A DNA stretch of 46,105 nt, taken from positions 1 to 46,105 of the forward strand of contig CAKUGM010000007.1 of the NCBI GenBank assembly GCA_934654625.1, read 5' to 3'. Of this stretch, positions 18,504-27,359 are shown in pieces. The DNA is from an uncultured Collinsella sp. Its GTDB lineage: Bacteria > Actinomycetota > Coriobacteriia > Coriobacteriales > Coriobacteriaceae. Made by a program: the position numbers and the translations under genes. Each line of letters begins with the position of its first letter. Position 1 is the first letter of the stretch. Under the pieces are notes generated by a model. The model searched no databases. It was not told where the DNA came from and was given only the letters and a program-made list of their open reading frames with translations.

Positions 18504-18527
18504 GGGTTCCGCGAGCACGAAACCCTT
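18502..18527 (+). terminator. Weak stem-loop at the end of the Tad cluster
   Basis: 7-bp stem AAGGGTT (18502-18508) with AACCCTT (18521-18527) and a 12-nt loop, beginning at the stop codon of the last Tad-cluster gene. There is no T-tract directly after it, so termination is uncertain. Confidence 0.35.
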
Positions 18528-18563
18528 TGGACGAGCATTTTCAAAAAAGTTGGATTTTGCCGC

Positions 18564-18591
18564 TTGACCCGTATCTTCGATTTGGTATAGT
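18564..18591 (+). promoter_or_regulatory. Promoter of tRNA-Phe
   Basis: TTGACC (18564-18569), 16-bp spacer, TATAGT (18586-18591): a near-consensus sigma-A promoter 30 bp before the mature tRNA. Confidence 0.75.
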
Positions 18592-18621
18592 TATCGAGCT
18601 GTCGTTCGCGACAGACATAGT

Positions 18622-18694
<73 letters not shown>

Positions 18695-18710
18695 CCCTTC
18701 GGAACTTCAA

Positions 18711-18742
18711 AAGCGTTCGGCATCGAGCCGAACGCTTTTTTT
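18711..18742 (+). terminator. Intrinsic terminator after tRNA-Phe
   Basis: 11-bp perfect stem AAGCGTTCGGC/GCCGAACGCTT, loop atcga, then a run of T to 18742. Confidence 0.9.
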
Positions 18743-18768
18743 ATCGCTCCGTTCGATAGGGGGTCGGT

Positions 18769-19833
18769 ATGGCAGAGAGAATTCACGGCGTCAACCTTTC
18801 TGGATGGTTCATCCCCGAAACATGGGTTTCGCCTTCGCTCTTTGCGGCGACGGGTGCCGCCAACGAGGTCGAGCTTCAGCGCGCTTTGGGCCCGGCGGTA
18901 TATAACGAGCGCTTGCGCCATCATTTCGAGACCTTCATCACCGAGGACGATTTTCGCCGCATCGCCGCAATCGGATTCAACTCCGTGCGCATTCCCGTGC
19001 CCTGGCATGTCTTTGGCTCGCAGGACGACGCGCACACAAACATCCCTGCGGTCGACTATGTGGACCGCGCGATTGAGTGGGCCGAGAAATACGAGCTGAC
19101 TGTTTTGCTGTCGTTGGCTACGGTGCCGGGCGGCCAGGGAGATTCCAACGAGAGTCCCACGACTCCGGAGAGCACGGCCGACTGGCATTCTTCCAAGAAC
19201 GGACGCCACGTTGCGCTCGCAACGCTCGAAAAGCTCGCTGCTCGCTACGGCACTGCCGTGTCGTTGCTGGGAATCGAGCTACTCGATTCGCCCGTGGTGA
19301 GCGTTCGCAAGAACATCTTCACCATGACGGATGGTATTCCCGCTCACTACCTGCGAAACTTCTACCGTGACGCCTATGCGCTCATGCGTGCCCATATGCC
19401 GGAGGAGAAGGCGATCGTGTTTTCCGCTTCGGGCCATCCAGACCTGTGGAAGGGCTTCATGCGCGGCGGCAAGTACAAAAACGTCGTGATGGACCTGCAC
19501 CTGTACCATTACCGCGACGAGGCTGCGTGCGATATCACCTCGCCTAAGGGCATTTCGCAGGCGGTCACGCGCAATAGGAAGCTTCTGCGTGAAGCTGCTT
19601 CTACCGATTTTCCCGTCGTGGTGGGCGAATGGTCTGCCGCCGCCGTCCTCTCGAGCGCGAGCATGACCCCCGAGGGACGTGCCGCCTATGAGCGCGTGTT
19701 CGTATCGAGCCAACTGGCGAGCTTCGATACCGCATGGGGTTGGTATTTCCAGACATGGAAGACGGAAAAGCGCATTCCCGCATGGGATGCTCGCGCGGCT
19801 CTTGCGCCGCTTGAGCGCGCGATGATCGACTAA
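18769..19833 (+). CDS. GH5-like (exo-1,3-glucanase-type) protein with an altered acid/base motif
   Basis: 354 aa, no signal peptide, so probably cytoplasmic. GVNLSGWFIPETWVSPSLF, ITEDDFRRIAAIGFNSVRIPVPW, DLHLYHY and VVGEWS follow the order seen in GH5 enzymes near yeast EXG1 (GH5_9 type). The nucleophile is present (Glu287 in GEWS) and the His-x-Tyr is kept, but the acid/base NEP motif reads DSP (173-175, GIELLDSP), so the acid/base Glu is Ser174. The protein may have an unusual mechanism, another substrate or no hydrolase activity. ATG 18769 follows GGGGG. It stands between the tRNA-Phe terminator and rsmI with 27 bp to the next start. Confidence 0.8.
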   Translation: MAERIHGVNLSGWFIPETWVSPSLFAATGAANEVELQRALGPAVYNERLRHHFETFITEDDFRRIAAIGFNSVRIPVPWHVFGSQDDAHTNIPAVDYVDRAIEWAEKYELTVLLSLATVPGGQGDSNESPTTPESTADWHSSKNGRHVALATLEKLAARYGTAVSLLGIELLDSPVVSVRKNIFTMTDGIPAHYLRNFYRDAYALMRAHMPEEKAIVFSASGHPDLWKGFMRGGKYKNVVMDLHLYHYRDEAACDITSPKGISQAVTRNRKLLREAASTDFPVVVGEWSAAAVLSSASMTPEGRAAYERVFVSSQLASFDTAWGWYFQTWKTEKRIPAWDARAALAPLERAMID

Positions 19834-19860
19834 TTGCAACGAGGAAAGGTAGCGCGTCGT

Positions 19861-20742
19861 ATGAGCGGATGCCTGTATATGGTGGGCACGCCCATCGGTA
19901 ACCTGGGCGATATGAGCCCGCGCGTGGCGGAGTCCTTTCGCGCCGCGGACGCTATCTGCTGCGAAGACACGCGTGTGACGTCAAAGCTCTTGGCGCATCT
20001 TGGCATCTCCAAGACGCTCATCCGTTGCGACGAGAACGTCATCGCCCAGCGTGCTCCCGAACTGGTGGATCGCCTGTTGGCGGGCGAGACCTTGGCGTTT
20101 GCCTCCGACGCCGGCATGCCGAGCGTTTCCGATCCGGGCCAGGTGCTTGTTGACGCCGCTCGCGATGCGGGTGTTGACGTGCAAGTGATTCCCGGTCCTT
20201 CTGCCTGCGTGACCGCGTTGGTGGCGAGCGGCATCCCCTGCGAGCATTTTTTCTTTGAGGGGTTCTTGCCGCGTAAACACGGCGAGCGTGCGCGCCGCCT
20301 AAGCGAGCTCGCGGGCGTTCCCGGCGCCCTTCTCTTCTACGAGTCTCCTCACCGTGCCGCAGCCTCTCTTGAGGCGATAGCTCAGGTGTTCCCTAAGCGC
20401 AAGGTGGCGCTTTGCCGCGAGCTCACCAAGCTGCACGAGGAGGTTTTGCGCGACGTCGCTCCCGTCTTGCTGGAGACGGTGCGCGAGCGCGGCGAGATGC
20501 GCGGCGAGATGGTCATCGTCGTGGCGCCTCCCGCTCCCGACGAGATGGCGGGCGTTGCGGTGCAGGTAGACGCCCCCGACCAGCAGGAACTTCTGGCGGA
20601 AGACATCGTTTGCGCCCTTGAGGAGGGCGAGCCCGCCTCTGCCATCGCCAAGCGCCTGTCGCAAAAGTACTCTCTGCGCAAGCGCGAAGTGTACGCGCGC
20701 GTGCTCGCCATGCAGGAAGAGCGTGACGCCACCGCGCACTAG
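19861..20742 (+). CDS. rsmI: 16S rRNA (cytidine(1402)-2'-O)-methyltransferase
   Basis: 293 aa, normal length. It methylates the 2'-O of C1402 in the decoding centre of 16S rRNA with S-adenosylmethionine. Seen: LYMVGTPIGNLGDMSPR at the start, CEDTR, FASDAGMPSVSDPG, PGPSA and LFYESPHR, the conserved blocks of this tetrapyrrole-methylase-fold family. ATG 19861 has AGGAAAGG upstream; an in-frame TTG at 19834 directly abuts the previous stop. Probably co-transcribed with the GH5-like gene. Confidence 0.95.
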   Translation: MSGCLYMVGTPIGNLGDMSPRVAESFRAADAICCEDTRVTSKLLAHLGISKTLIRCDENVIAQRAPELVDRLLAGETLAFASDAGMPSVSDPGQVLVDAARDAGVDVQVIPGPSACVTALVASGIPCEHFFFEGFLPRKHGERARRLSELAGVPGALLFYESPHRAAASLEAIAQVFPKRKVALCRELTKLHEEVLRDVAPVLLETVRERGEMRGEMVIVVAPPAPDEMAGVAVQVDAPDQQELLAEDIVCALEEGEPASAIAKRLSQKYSLRKREVYARVLAMQEERDATAH

Positions 20743-20791
20743 AGCTTTTGTTCAGCACCATCTGCACCTGCGCATATGTCGTAGTTTGCGC

Positions 20792-20797
20792 TACAAT
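20792..20797 (+). promoter_or_regulatory. Possible -10 element of metG
   Basis: TACAAT 66 nt before the metG start, in the 120-bp gap after rsmI. No good -35 is seen. Confidence 0.4.
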
Positions 20798-20862
20798 GAC
20801 CTGCGGCTCATTCGCCTGCGGGGCACTATACGCCGCCGCACGTTCGTAAAAGAGGTTCATCT

Positions 20863-22470
20863 ATGGCAGACAAGCCCTCCTTCTTCATCACCACGCCCAT
20901 CTACTACGTGAACGCCGATCCGCACCTGGGAACGGCCTACTCCACGATCCTTGCCGACGTGCAGGCGCGCTATCGTCGCGCTGCCGGCTATAACGTCAAG
21001 TTCCTCACCGGCATGGACGAGCATGGCGAGAAGGTGGCCGAGGCTGCCGAGAAGCACGGCATGACTCCTCAGGAGTGGACTGACAGCCAGGCTCCGCATT
21101 TCAAGGAGCTGTGGAGCGAGCTCGAGATTTCCAACGACGACTTTATCCGCACCACCGAGAAGCGCCAGCACGACGCCGTTCAGTATCTGTGGGAGCGCAT
21201 GAAGGAATCGGGTTACCTCTATAAGGGCAGCTACGACGGCTGGTACTGCGTGCCCGACGAGACTTACTTCACCGAGACCCAGGTCGAGAAGGGCGACGAG
21301 GAGTACGGCAGCCAGGGACAGCATCTGTGCCCCGATTGCCACCGTCCGCTCGAGCGCGTGCAGGAGGAGTCCTACTTCTTCAAGCTTTCCGCGTTCCAGG
21401 ACAAGCTGCTCAAGCTCTACGACGAGCATCCCGATTTTGTCCAGCCTGATTTCCGCATGAACGAGGTGCGCTCGTTTGTCGAGGGTGGCCTGAACGACCT
21501 CTCCGTCTCGCGCACGAGCTTTGACTGGGGCATCCCCGTTCCTTTTGACGAGAAACACGTCACCTATGTGTGGTTCGACGCGCTGCTCAACTACATGACT
21601 TCGGTGGGCTATGGCGTCGATACGCCGGAGGCCAAGGCCGAGTTCGCCTATCGTTGGCCCGCTCAGTTCCATATCGTGGGCAAGGACATCATCCGCTTCC
21701 ACTGCGTGATCTGGCCTGCCATGCTCATGGCTATCGACGAGGCTCTGCCCGAGCACGTCTTTGCTCACGGCTTCCTCATGGTGCGTAACGAGGTGACCGG
21801 CAAGGGCGAGAAGATGTCCAAGAGCCGCGGCAACGCTATCGCTCCGCGTGAGGTTATCGATATGCTCGGCGTCGAGGGCTACCGCTATTACTTCATGACC
21901 GACGTCGTTCCGGGCACGGATGGCGCCATCAGCTTTGATCGTATGCAGCAGGTCTATAACGCCGATCTTGCCAACAGCTGGGGCAACCTCATCTCCCGCT
22001 CGCTCAACATGAGCGCCAAGTACTTCGACGGCTGCGCTCCTGCACGTCCCGCCGACCTGAACGCTTTTGCGAATCCGCTGGCGCAGGTTGCCGAGGGTCT
22101 CTACGATCGCTATGCCGCCTGCATGGACAAGGTCGATTACGTGGGCGCCAAGGATGCCGTTATGGAGCTCATCCATGCCGCCAACCACTACATCGAGGAT
22201 TCCGAGCCTTGGGGTTTGGCAAAGGACGAGGCCAAGCACGACGAGCTGGCGTTTGTGATCTACAACCTCCTCGAGGCCATTCGCATCGCCGCCCACCTGC
22301 TGGCTCCGTTTATGCCGCAGGCGAGTGCAGAGGCTCTGCGTCGCATCGCCTGTGCCGATGAGGCTCAGTGCGACGATCTGTGTGCCGCTTGCGCATGGGG
22401 TGGCCTTGCCGGTGGCGCTCCGGTGGAGAAGGGCGACCCTCTGTTCCCGCGTCTTCAGGCCGACAAGTAA
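20863..22470 (+). CDS. metG: Methionine--tRNA ligase
   Basis: 535 aa, the short form without the C-terminal EMAP-like domain. It charges both initiator and elongator tRNA-Met. The class I HIGH-type motif reads HLGT (21-24), the KMSKS loop is intact (317-321), and the connective peptide holds a CPDC (156-159) metal-type motif. TGMDEHGEKV and WFDALLNYMT are also family blocks. The ATG follows AAGAGGTT. It ends in a clear terminator. Confidence 0.96.
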   Translation: MADKPSFFITTPIYYVNADPHLGTAYSTILADVQARYRRAAGYNVKFLTGMDEHGEKVAEAAEKHGMTPQEWTDSQAPHFKELWSELEISNDDFIRTTEKRQHDAVQYLWERMKESGYLYKGSYDGWYCVPDETYFTETQVEKGDEEYGSQGQHLCPDCHRPLERVQEESYFFKLSAFQDKLLKLYDEHPDFVQPDFRMNEVRSFVEGGLNDLSVSRTSFDWGIPVPFDEKHVTYVWFDALLNYMTSVGYGVDTPEAKAEFAYRWPAQFHIVGKDIIRFHCVIWPAMLMAIDEALPEHVFAHGFLMVRNEVTGKGEKMSKSRGNAIAPREVIDMLGVEGYRYYFMTDVVPGTDGAISFDRMQQVYNADLANSWGNLISRSLNMSAKYFDGCAPARPADLNAFANPLAQVAEGLYDRYAACMDKVDYVGAKDAVMELIHAANHYIEDSEPWGLAKDEAKHDELAFVIYNLLEAIRIAAHLLAPFMPQASAEALRRIACADEAQCDDLCAACAWGGLAGGAPVEKGDPLFPRLQADK

Positions 22471-22501
22471 GCGCTCGCGACGTTTGCCATACAACAGTGC
22501 C

Positions 22502-22530
22502 GCGCCCTCGAGCAATCGGGGGCGCTTTTT
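22502..22530 (+). terminator. Intrinsic terminator after metG
   Basis: 9-bp stem (22502-22510 with 22517-22525, one T-G wobble), loop agcaat, then five T. Confidence 0.85.
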
Positions 22531-22594
22531 ATGCGTATGCGCACGAAGAGAAGTAAAATCATGCGAGATACGTGCCAAGACTAGGGGAGTGAAC

Positions 22595-23182
22595 ATGATT
22601 CCTTCGCCACAAGAAGCCTATGAGCTGCTCAAGCAGTACAACTCCGACCCGTTCCACCTGACGCATGGGCGCATTGTGGGCGAGGCCTTGCGCTGGTATG
22701 CCGCAGATATGGGTTATGCGGAAGAGGCTGACCTGTGGCAGACCGTGGGCACGCTTCACGATTTGGACTTTGAGATGTGGCCCGACGAGCACTGTGTGCG
22801 CGAGGAGCAGATTATGCGCGAGGCGGGCATCGATGACGTTGTGGTGCGCGCCTGCTGCAGCCATGGATGGGGGCTTACGGGTACGCCCTATGAGCCTACC
22901 TCCGACCTTGAGAAAGTTCTGTTTGCAGCCGACGAGCTTACGGGTTTGATTGGCGCCGCGGTACTGATGCGCCCCTCCAAGAGCGTTGATGACTTGACGG
23001 TCAAATCGCTCAAGAAGAAGTTCAAGGACAAGAAGTTCGCTGCCGGATGCTCGCGTGATGTCATCACCCAAGGCGCCGAGCGTTTGGGCTGGGACCTCTC
23101 TGAATTGATGGAAAAGACCATCGAGGCCATGAAGGCGAGCCCTTCTGCTCCCCATGGCGAGGACGCTGCAGACACCGAATAG
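22595..23182 (+). CDS. HD-domain phosphohydrolase-like protein
   Basis: 195 aa. The metal-binding set of an HD domain is visible: His24 (HLTHGR), His55-Asp56 (GTLHDLDFE) and Asp113 (FAADE). HD proteins of this size are often metal-dependent nucleotide or phosphomonoester hydrolases; the substrate here is unknown. ATG 22595 follows AGGGGAG. A Lys-rich segment (about 131-142) follows the domain. It is placed 40 bp before rsmA and may share a transcript with it. Confidence 0.8.
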   Translation: MIPSPQEAYELLKQYNSDPFHLTHGRIVGEALRWYAADMGYAEEADLWQTVGTLHDLDFEMWPDEHCVREEQIMREAGIDDVVVRACCSHGWGLTGTPYEPTSDLEKVLFAADELTGLIGAAVLMRPSKSVDDLTVKSLKKKFKDKKFAAGCSRDVITQGAERLGWDLSELMEKTIEAMKASPSAPHGEDAADTE

Positions 23183-23222
23183 CGCGCCACGTCTGCGCCC
23201 CGACGAGAATAAGGATAGTTTC

Positions 23223-24083
23223 ATGACGCAATCGCCGCTTGCAAGCGCTTCTGCTACGCGCCAGCTCCTTGAAGAGTTTGGCCTAGCGACAAAGCATCGC
23301 CTGGGTCAGAACTTCTTGATTGACAACCATGTTATCGAGCGCATCTGCAACCTTGCGGAACTCGAGGGAAGCGAGTGCGTGCTCGAGGTGGGCCCGGGCA
23401 TCGGCACCCTTACCCTGGCGCTTACCCAAGAGGCCGCACGCGTGGTCTCCATCGAGGCCGACTCCGAGTTGGAGCCGGTGCTGGCCTCGCACGAGTACGA
23501 CACCGATAATTTCCGGTTTATCATGGGCGACGCCCTTAAGGTGACACCGGAACAGATTGCGCAGGTGGCGGAGGGTGAGCCTACGGTCTTTGTGGCGAAC
23601 CTTCCCTATAACGTTGCTGCGACGATCATCCTGCAGTTCTTCCAGACCATGCCCGCGCTCAGGCGCGCAGTGGTGATGGTCCAAAAGGAAGTTGCCGATC
23701 GTATCGCCGCGACCCCCGGCAATAGGACCTACGGTGGCTATACGGCAAAGCTTGGACTTTATGGCAAGGTGACGGGCCGCTTTGAGGTACCGCCGCGCTG
23801 CTTTATGCCTGCCCCGCATGTTGATTCTGCCGTGGTGCGCATCGACCGCATGGATACGGCACTGCCCGAGGGCGTGAGCGAGGAGCAGGTGGCGCGTGTT
23901 ATCGATGCCGCTTTTGCCCAGCGTCGCAAGACCATTCGCAATTCCATGAGCGCAAACGGGTTTGAGAAGGACGTGCTCGATGCGGCCTTTGCTGCTGCCG
24001 GTATCGCGCCCACAACGCGCGCGGAGACGCTTGCGACTCCCGATTTCATCGCGCTTGCTCAGGAGCTTGAACGTGTTCGATAG
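23223..24083 (+). CDS. rsmA: 16S rRNA (adenine(1518)-N6/adenine(1519)-N6)-dimethyltransferase
   Basis: 286 aa, normal size. It dimethylates two adenines in the 3' helix of 16S rRNA using S-adenosylmethionine. Seen: LGQNFL (27-32), the SAM motif EVGPGIGTLT (55-64), the catalytic NLPYN, and the C-terminal AFAQRRKTIRNS. The ATG at 23223 has AAGGA upstream; an in-frame ATG at 23154 lies within the previous gene. It overlaps the next gene by 11 bp. Confidence 0.95.
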   Translation: MTQSPLASASATRQLLEEFGLATKHRLGQNFLIDNHVIERICNLAELEGSECVLEVGPGIGTLTLALTQEAARVVSIEADSELEPVLASHEYDTDNFRFIMGDALKVTPEQIAQVAEGEPTVFVANLPYNVAATIILQFFQTMPALRRAVVMVQKEVADRIAATPGNRTYGGYTAKLGLYGKVTGRFEVPPRCFMPAPHVDSAVVRIDRMDTALPEGVSEEQVARVIDAAFAQRRKTIRNSMSANGFEKDVLDAAFAAAGIAPTTRAETLATPDFIALAQELERVR

Positions 24084-25011
24084 CATCAATCCGCCGGTAT
24101 TCATCAAGAAGAAAAAGACCATCGAGGCACCCGAGCCTTGGGCTCCGCTCTACGACACCCATGCGCATCTGCTTTCGTTTTGGGATAAAGACCCGCTTGA
24201 GTGTCTGATGCGCGCTCGCCGCGCGGGGGTGGATGCGCTGATGACGCTTATCGACCCCGTGGGCGACAAGATGGAGCCAACGGCATTTTCGGAGTGGCTG
24301 CGCGCCTCGATTATCGACGCTGTGCCGGCGAGTGAGATTCCTGCCCTCAAGTACTTAGCAGGCGTGCATCCCTATGGTGCGCTTGAGTATACGGATGACA
24401 TCCATGCGCAAATCGAGGCGGCGCTTGCCGACCCTCTGTGCGCGGGCATTGGCGAGATCGGCCTCGACTATCACTTTGATGTCGAAGACGACGTGTCGCC
24501 GTGCGACCATGAGGTGCAGATGGCCTGCATGGCGCGTCAGCTCAAGCTCGCCTGCGCGCATAACGTGCCGGTCGAGCTTCATCTGCGCCATGAGGCTTCC
24601 GATGGGCAGCGTACGTCACACGTGGATGCCGAACGCGTCTTGCGCGAGGTGGGCATACCGCAGGCGGGGTGTGTGCTCCATTGCTTTGGCGAAGACCGTG
24701 CCACGATGGAGCGTTTCTGCGAGTTGGGATGCTATATCGCCTACGGCGGAGCGGCCACGTTCAAGCGCAATACCGAGGTTCGCGAAGCCTTTGCCGCAAC
24801 GCCTCTCGACCGTCTTCTTTTTGAAACCGATTGCCCCTATATGGCGCCCGAGCCCATTCGCGGCCTTGAATGCGAGCCTGCGATGATCGGTCTTACGGCG
24901 CGCGCCCTCATTAACGATCGTGTTGACCATACGGGAGAATCTGCCCAGGTCATCGCACGTGCCGCGTGGGATAACGCCCAGTGCCTGTTCTCCCGTTGCC
25001 CGACTGCCTAG
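24073..25011 (+). CDS. TatD-family metal-dependent hydrolase (DNase-like)
   Basis: 312 aa. YDTHAHL supplies His30 and His32; further ligands and family blocks are GEIGLDYHF, VELHLRH, VLHCFGEDR and FETDCPY. The family are two-metal 3'-5' deoxyribonucleases or related hydrolases of the amidohydrolase fold. A GTG at 24073 is chosen because AGGAG lies 8 nt upstream and no better start exists; it overlaps the rsmA end. An about 25-residue basic leader (FIKKKKTIEAPEP) is longer than usual. Confidence 0.88.
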   Translation: MFDSINPPVFIKKKKTIEAPEPWAPLYDTHAHLLSFWDKDPLECLMRARRAGVDALMTLIDPVGDKMEPTAFSEWLRASIIDAVPASEIPALKYLAGVHPYGALEYTDDIHAQIEAALADPLCAGIGEIGLDYHFDVEDDVSPCDHEVQMACMARQLKLACAHNVPVELHLRHEASDGQRTSHVDAERVLREVGIPQAGCVLHCFGEDRATMERFCELGCYIAYGGAATFKRNTEVREAFAATPLDRLLFETDCPYMAPEPIRGLECEPAMIGLTARALINDRVDHTGESAQVIARAAWDNAQCLFSRCPTA

Positions 25012-25263
25012 GGCGCACCCCGTAGCACGATATTTCCTTCGCTGGCGCAACGCTGCCGATACGCTTACAAATCGCCGTTCCGTAAAGGAACGCGAGCCGC
25101 CTTAGTAACAGGCGGGTATCGTCGCGTAAGCATGCGGCAAGCGATGGCAATTGAGCCGCAAACGGTTCTTGGACCTCCCTAATATCTACCACGTCAACAC
25201 CGGACGGGGCATTTCAAACAGCCAGTCCCCTTTCGGTCCCAATCCTTATGTGAGGAGATAATC
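25012..25263 (+). promoter_or_regulatory. Leader region of the phosphonate cluster
   Basis: 252 bp without a gene. Two small stem-loops (GTTCC/GGAAC near 25077-25091 and CCGCCT/AGGCGG at 25097-25115) lie after tatD, without a T-tract. TAATAT (25180-25185) could be a -10 box; no well-spaced -35 and no repeat that I would call a Pho box was found. Confidence 0.35.
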
Positions 25264-26364
25264 GTGGCAGATATCGTGAACAAGCAGATTTCCCGCCGTT
25301 CGTTCCTGGGCCTTTTTGGTGCAAGCGCCGTGACCCTCGGCTTGGGTCTCGTGGGCTGCGGTGCTACTGGCGAGAAGGGCGGCGCCGCAACTGCGGGGTC
25401 TTCCGCTGCCGCCGCTTCCATCGATAAAATCACCATGGTTTGGCTGCCCAACGAGTCCAGCTCCGAGTTCGATGCGGGCCGCGAGGAGTTCGGCAAGGTT
25501 CTCGAGAAGTATGCCGGCGTCAAGGTCGAGCTCATGACCACCACCGACTACAACGTTGCTATCGAGGCCATCGCTTCCGGCAAAGCTCAGCTGGCCAACA
25601 TGGGTGCCGAGGGCTTCATTCAGGCCCAGAAGAAGAACAGCAAGGTGCTTCCGCTCGTGACCACCTCCGACACCGACGGCAAGCTCGACGGCGCCAAGTA
25701 CTATAGCCGCATCTGCGTGCCCGAGGCCGAGATGAGCACCTATGCGGACAGCGCCGAGGAGACCGGCTATTCCATCAAGAACATCAAGGGTAAGCGCATG
25801 AGCTTTGTCTCCGCTACCTCCACCTCCGGCTTCAAGGTTCCCTGCAACGCCATCATGAAGGCGTTCCCGGATGACGTGAAGTCTTCTGACGAGCTCAGCG
25901 CCCCGGGCTTCTTCTCCCAGGTGCTCTTCGGCAACTCCCACCCCGGCTCTGCCGTCAACTTGCTGCAAGGCGATGCCGACGTCGCCGCCTTTGACGACGT
26001 CGATGTCGACACCTACCTCGACGTTCCCGAAGGCGAGCGCGACGCCGTGAACGCCGCCGGCTCCGTCTATTCCGTCAAGGCCGATGCTCCCCAGCCCTTC
26101 GATCGCGTCCAGGGCAAGAAGTTCGGCATCATCCAGTCCACGCCGGTTCTCAACGGTCCCATCGCCGTCAACACCGAGAAGGTCCCGCAGGAGATTATCG
26201 ACAAGCTCGTCAAGGGACTGACCTCCAAGGAGACCTCTGAGGACGAGCTGCTCTTTGCTCCTGAGGATAAGGAAGGCAACGGCGCTGTTTGGAGCCTGGG
26301 CGATACTGCCGGCTTCATTGCGGTCGAGGATTCCTGGTACGACCCCATCCGCGCACTCGACTAA
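25264..26364 (+). CDS. phnD: Phosphonate ABC transporter substrate-binding lipoprotein
   Basis: 366 aa. The N-terminus holds a twin-arginine-like motif SRRSFLG (10-16), a hydrophobic stretch and a lipobox with Cys32 (LVGCG), so it is predicted to be an exported lipoprotein on the outer face of the membrane. The mature part is a PhnD-type periplasmic-binding fold (KITMVWLPNESS ... YNVAIEAIASGKAQLANMG, SATSTSGF). It catches phosphonate for the PhnC/PhnE importer. GTG 25264 has GAGGAG 7 nt upstream. A strong stem-loop separates it from phnC. Confidence 0.9.
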   Translation: MADIVNKQISRRSFLGLFGASAVTLGLGLVGCGATGEKGGAATAGSSAAAASIDKITMVWLPNESSSEFDAGREEFGKVLEKYAGVKVELMTTTDYNVAIEAIASGKAQLANMGAEGFIQAQKKNSKVLPLVTTSDTDGKLDGAKYYSRICVPEAEMSTYADSAEETGYSIKNIKGKRMSFVSATSTSGFKVPCNAIMKAFPDDVKSSDELSAPGFFSQVLFGNSHPGSAVNLLQGDADVAAFDDVDVDTYLDVPEGERDAVNAAGSVYSVKADAPQPFDRVQGKKFGIIQSTPVLNGPIAVNTEKVPQEIIDKLVKGLTSKETSEDELLFAPEDKEGNGAVWSLGDTAGFIAVEDSWYDPIRALD

Positions 26365-26431
26365 CGCATGTCCCTGCACGCGTGCGTGCGGACGAGCGGC
26401 ATCGCATTGATACTTTGCCGCCACTAAAACG

Positions 26432-26458
26432 GGCCGGGCGCGATGTTCGCGTCCGGCC
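26432..26458 (+). other. GC-rich stem-loop between phnD and phnC
   Basis: 11-bp stem (26432-26442 with 26448-26458, one G-T wobble), loop atgtt, no T-tract on the + strand. Position fits an mRNA-stabilising or partial-termination element that leaves more binding protein than transporter. Confidence 0.7.
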
Positions 26459-26483
26459 TCGACGTTGATGGGAGGGCATGGGA

Positions 26484-27359
26484 ATGCCACAGAACGCACA
26501 ACCTCTTTTGCAGGTGAGCGGTTTGACCAAAAGCTATGAGGGCAAACGAGGGTCTCAAGAGCAGCATCACGCGCTTTCCGGTGTGGATTTTACTTGCGGT
26601 GAGGGGGAGCTTGTCACGGTGATCGGCCCTTCGGGTGCCGGCAAGTCGACGTTTTTGCGCTGTATCAATCGCCTTATCGAACCCACGGAGGGGTCGGTTG
26701 TCTTTAACGGGCAGGACATCACGCATCTGCGTCGCAACAAGCTGCGCGGCGTGCGCACGCAGATCGCCATGATCTTCCAGAACTATAACCTGGTGTATCG
26801 TCTCACGGCCATCCAAAACGTGCTGCATGGTCGTCTGGGCTACAAGGGTGCTGTGGCTGGATCTTTGGGTTTGTACGGCGAGGGCGAGAAGCTCCGCGCG
26901 TTCGAGTTGCTCGACGAGGTGGGCCTGGGCGAGTTTGCCTATCGCCGTGCCGATCAGCTTTCGGGTGGTCAGAAGCAGCGCGTAGGTATCGCCCGTGCGC
27001 TTATTCAGGATCCGCGCATCATCTTGTGCGACGAGCCGATTGCGAGTCTTGACCCCAAGAGCAGTCGCGCCGTCATGGAGCACCTGCGCCGCGTGACTCG
27101 TCAGCATGGCATCACCTGCATCGTCAATCTGCATCAGGTGGATATGGCACTTGAGTTTTCCGACCGTATCGTGGGCCTGCGTGCCGGCGAGAAGGTGTTT
27201 GAGGGCGTGCCTGCCGAGCTCACGCCCCAGACGATTACCGCCATTTACGGGGATGACGAAGAAGGCCGCATTTGCGTTCCTGTGACCGAGTCGCAGGATA
27301 GCGCGGTGCCCGTGTCCGTCGGCATGGCGTCTGCTGCTCCTTTTGGAGCTCTGCGATGA
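26484..27359 (+). CDS. phnC: Phosphonate ABC transporter ATP-binding protein
   Basis: 291 aa. Walker A GPSGAGKST (48-56), signature LSGGQKQRVGIARAL, Walker B IILCDEPIASLD: an ABC ATPase that powers phosphonate import at the inner face of the membrane. ATG 26484 is chosen because GGAGGG (26471-26476) is 7 nt away; the in-frame ATG at 26478 would be only 1 nt from it. It overlaps phnE by ATGA. Confidence 0.92.
   Translation: MPQNAQPLLQVSGLTKSYEGKRGSQEQHHALSGVDFTCGEGELVTVIGPSGAGKSTFLRCINRLIEPTEGSVVFNGQDITHLRRNKLRGVRTQIAMIFQNYNLVYRLTAIQNVLHGRLGYKGAVAGSLGLYGEGEKLRAFELLDEVGLGEFAYRRADQLSGGQKQRVGIARALIQDPRIILCDEPIASLDPKSSRAVMEHLRRVTRQHGITCIVNLHQVDMALEFSDRIVGLRAGEKVFEGVPAELTPQTITAIYGDDEEGRICVPVTESQDSAVPVSVGMASAAPFGALR

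Noticed and set aside
25012..25263. Possible Pho box before phnD
   Set aside because: No pair of direct repeats with the spacing of known PhoB or PhoP sites was found by eye; the claim would need a motif search over co-regulated genes.
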